From: Methanomassiliicoccales archaeon
GTDB taxonomy: Archaea; Thermoplasmatota; Thermoplasmata; Methanomassiliicoccales; UBA472
Direction of reading: 5' to 3'
Assembly (NCBI GenBank): GCA_025457905.1
Contig: JALOTM010000028.1
Coordinates: 1 to 8,167, forward strand
Length of the DNA: 8,167 bases
Both the position numbers and the translations under genes were made by a program. The notes under the pieces were generated by a model. That model ran no database searches, was not told the origin of the DNA, and worked only from the letters and a program-made list of their open reading frames with translations. Positions 6,139 through 8,167 of this stretch are shown here, piece by piece. Numbering within the stretch: the first letter of the stretch is position 1; every line of letters begins with the position of its first letter.

Positions 6139-7419
6139 ATGGCGAAGCAGCTTCTAGGGCCTTTCAAGGAGATCCTCACCATGGAGCAGCTGCCCGAGGC
6201 AGGTCCCTTGGCCGATGAGCGGATGCACCTGGTCCGTGATGGAGGTTTGCTGATCGAGGACGACCGCGTATTGGAGGTCCTGAACCATCAGGACTTCGTG
6301 CAATACCAAGGCCTGGCAGAGGTGAAGGGAAGCCCCTTGGCGCATACGCCCATCAAGCAGAGCACGGTGCTCATGCCAGGCTTCGTGGACGCCCATACGC
6401 ACATGTGCTATGCAGGAAACCGCATGGAAGACTACGCACGTCGCCTTGCGGGCGAGAGCTACCTTCAGATCGCCGAGAGGGGAGGGGGAATAATGAGCAC
6501 CGTGCGGAGCACTAGGCAGGCCACGGAGGACCAGCTCTATGGATCGCTCACCATGAGGGCCTGTGAGCATATGTTCGGCGGGGTCACGACCTGCGAGGTC
6601 AAGAGCGGCTATGGCCTGGACCTCGAGACGGAGATCAAGATGCTGCGGGCCATCCGACGCGTCAATGGCGCGGTCGGGACCTTCCCACTTCTCGTTCCCA
6701 CCTGCCTGGCCGCGCATTTGAGGCCTCCTGAGCATAGGACGGACCAGCAGTATCTTGAATTCATCCTGCGCCGCTTGCTGCCGCAGGTGAAGCGGGACGG
6801 TTTGGCGGACCGTGTGGACATCTATGTGGACAAGGGCGCCTTCACCGCCGACCTTGCCGAGGGCTTCCTATTCCAGGCGAAGGAGCAAGGATTCCACCTG
6901 GTCATGCATGCCGACCAGTTCACTGTCGGAGGGGCCATGGTCGCAGCGCGGGTGTCTGCCATGAGCGCCGACCACCTGGAGAGGTCGACGGAGCGCGAGT
7001 TCCGCTGGTTGCGCGAGAAGGGGGTGGTGGCCGTGGCGCTCCCGGGCAGCTCCCTGGGGCTGGGAGAGCCCTTCGCCCCGGTCCGACGCATGCTCGACTC
7101 CGGGCTGTGCGTGGCCATCGCGAGCGACTGGAATCCAGGCTCGGCACCACATGGCGACCTACTAACCTTGGCTGCTCTGCTCGGCGCCAACCAGAGGCTG
7201 ACCATGGCGGAGACCTTGGCTGGCATAACCTGCAGGGCCGCCCGCGCCTTGGGTTTGGAGGACCGTGGCGTCATCAGGGCCGGAGCAGTGGCCGACCTGG
7301 TCGGCTTTCCCTCTGAGAGGTATGAGGAGGTACTGTATCGCCAGGGTTCGATGCGGCCTTCCTTCGTGATGCGAGGGGGAAGGCGCGTGGTCAAGGCCCC
7401 GCAGGCCATGGGGGGATGA
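6139..7419 (+). CDS. hutI: Imidazolonepropionase
   Basis: It hydrolyses 4-imidazolone-5-propanoate to N-formimino-L-glutamate in the cytoplasm, the third step of histidine breakdown. At 426 residues it has the usual length for this amidohydrolase-superfamily enzyme. Metal ligands expected from the Bacillus subtilis enzyme are all visible: His86 and His88 in DAHTHMCYAGNR, His257 in MHADQF, and Asp330 in ASDWNPGS. Substrate-side motifs are present too: GGGIMSTVRSTR (115-126), VKSGYGLDLETE (154-165), His193 in CLAAH, and SADHLE (276-281). C-terminal residues from about 377 on (IRAGAVADLV) rejoin the small beta-sandwich domain. The ATG at 6139 has a Shine-Dalgarno 7 nt upstream. It lies 60 bp after hutU, and ftcD begins one nucleotide after its stop, so hutI and ftcD are surely co-transcribed; the TATA-like box before hutI suggests a promoter of its own. 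Confidence 0.96.
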   Translation: MAKQLLGPFKEILTMEQLPEAGPLADERMHLVRDGGLLIEDDRVLEVLNHQDFVQYQGLAEVKGSPLAHTPIKQSTVLMPGFVDAHTHMCYAGNRMEDYARRLAGESYLQIAERGGGIMSTVRSTRQATEDQLYGSLTMRACEHMFGGVTTCEVKSGYGLDLETEIKMLRAIRRVNGAVGTFPLLVPTCLAAHLRPPEHRTDQQYLEFILRRLLPQVKRDGLADRVDIYVDKGAFTADLAEGFLFQAKEQGFHLVMHADQFTVGGAMVAARVSAMSADHLERSTEREFRWLREKGVVAVALPGSSLGLGEPFAPVRRMLDSGLCVAIASDWNPGSAPHGDLLTLAALLGANQRLTMAETLAGITCRAARALGLEDRGVIRAGAVADLVGFPSERYEEVLYRQGSMRPSFVMRGGRRVVKAPQAMGG

Positions 7420-7420
7420 T

Positions 7421-8167
7421 ATGGCATTGGTGGAGTGTGTCCCAAATTTCAGCGAAGGGAGAGACCCGGAGAAGGTGTCGTCCATAGTTGATGCCATGCG
7501 CCTGGCGCCCGTAAAGGTCCTGGACGTGCGCAGCGATCCCGACCACAATAGGACCGTGGTCACCATGGTGGGGGCCCCGGATGCGGTGTCCCAGGCCGCC
7601 TTCCTGGGCATCGCCAGGGCCGCCGAGCTCATCGACATGGACCAGCATCGAGGCGAGCACCCCCGCATCGGCGCCACGGACGTGGTGCCCTTCGTTCCCC
7701 TGAGCGGCATCGACCTTGAGGGGTGCGTGTCCCTCGCCAAGGCCCTGGGGGAGAAGGTCGGTAGGGAATTGGGCATCCCCGTCTATCTCTATGAGGCGGC
7801 GGCGACCACACCAGAGAGAAAGGACCTGGCGATTCTGCGCAAGGGGCAGTACGAGGGGCTCAAGGACGTCATCGCCAAGGACCCTTCGAGGAGACCGGAC
7901 TTCGGGCCCCCGCGACTAGGCAAGGCCGGTGCCACCGTAATAGGGGCCAGGGAGTACCTGATCGCCTGCAACGTCTACCTGGCCACCGAGGACGTCGAGA
8001 AGGCCAAGGCCGTCGCCAGGAAGGTCCGGGAGAGGGACGGGGGCCTGCCCTTCGTCAAGGCCATGGGCTTCCAGACCCATCCGTATGTGCAGGTCTCCAT
8101 GAACCTGACGAACTTCCGCGTCACGCCGATACACAAGGTGCTGGAGGCCATCGAGAGGGAGGCGAGG
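7421..8167 (+). CDS. ftcD: Glutamate formiminotransferase (runs off right edge)
   Basis: It transfers the formimino group of N-formimino-glutamate to tetrahydrofolate, releasing glutamate and completing histidine breakdown. The frame is open for 249 codons to the window end; the formiminotransferase domain is normally about 300-325 residues, so the last quarter is missing, as is any fused cyclodeaminase domain. Family signatures: ECVPNFSEGRDPEKV (5-19), DPDHNRTVVTMVG (39-51), DQHRGEHPRIGATDVVPFVP (74-93), where His80 corresponds to the catalytic His82 of the animal enzyme, YLYEAAATTPER (125-136), RPDFGPP (163-169), and GATVIGAREYLIACNVYL (175-192). The ATG lies one nucleotide after the hutI stop codon, with only a G-run as possible ribosome-binding site, consistent with translational coupling. 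Whether the complete protein is a single-domain enzyme or a fusion cannot be told here. Confidence 0.96.
   Translation, partial: MALVECVPNFSEGRDPEKVSSIVDAMRLAPVKVLDVRSDPDHNRTVVTMVGAPDAVSQAAFLGIARAAELIDMDQHRGEHPRIGATDVVPFVPLSGIDLEGCVSLAKALGEKVGRELGIPVYLYEAAATTPERKDLAILRKGQYEGLKDVIAKDPSRRPDFGPPRLGKAGATVIGAREYLIACNVYLATEDVEKAKAVARKVRERDGGLPFVKAMGFQTHPYVQVSMNLTNFRVTPIHKVLEAIEREAR

Noticed and set aside
6889..6927. Gln instead of Glu after the His257-Ala-Asp of HutI as a lost catalytic residue
   Set aside because: As I recall, several proteobacterial HutI proteins also have Gln here (HAEQ), so it is normal family variation.
1..8167. CRISPR array, insertion sequence or toxin-antitoxin pair
   Set aside because: No regularly spaced repeats, terminal inverted repeats, transposase motifs or small paired genes were seen on either strand.

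Overview
The window looks like a piece of an archaeal chromosome, most likely a GC-rich, Thermoplasmatota-like lineage. That assignment is an inference. It rests on a class II tRNA-Leu with no matching CCA after its discriminator base, a TATA-like box about 40 nt before hutI, heavy use of AGG arginine codons, one-nucleotide gene spacing, TTG starts, and a long-form (UROC1-like) urocanate hydratase. No rRNA, conserved phylogenetic marker or database search is available to confirm it.

Left part (1-2489). A polyphosphate kinase 1 gene (ppk1) runs leftward from 1061 and leaves the window after 353 codons, about half of the usual protein. Next is an intact tRNA-Leu(CAG) gene at 1218-1302 on the + strand. 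About 1.1 kb further on, at 2361-2423, lies a second, broken copy of the same tRNA. Its 3' 55 nt match the intact gene at 50 positions, but its acceptor 5' strand and most of its D arm are gone. The only gene between the two copies is a leftward GNAT-type acetyltransferase with a recognisable C-terminal GNAT domain and a degenerate N-terminal one. This is the least ordinary part of the window: either a small cassette or element remnant inserted at a tRNA, or an old duplication.

Middle (2490-3944). A leftward DHA2-family (14-TM type) major facilitator transporter begins at a TTG codon. It is divergent from the genes to its right.

Right part (4072-8167). A rightward histidine-degradation (hut) cluster: hutU (urocanate hydratase, long form), hutI (imidazolonepropionase) and ftcD (glutamate formiminotransferase, cut by the window end). 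Together these convert urocanate to imidazolonepropionate, then to N-formimino-glutamate, and then transfer the formimino group to tetrahydrofolate, releasing glutamate. This is the FTCD-type route used in animals, not the HutG or HutF routes common in bacteria. Histidine ammonia-lyase (hutH), formiminotetrahydrofolate cyclodeaminase and any hut regulator are not in the window and could lie to the right. hutI has its own TATA-like box and Shine-Dalgarno; ftcD starts one nucleotide after the hutI stop.

No CRISPR array, insertion sequence, integrase, transposase or toxin-antitoxin pair was seen. I do not see a clearly new system; the tRNA-flanked GNAT segment is the best candidate for a closer look.
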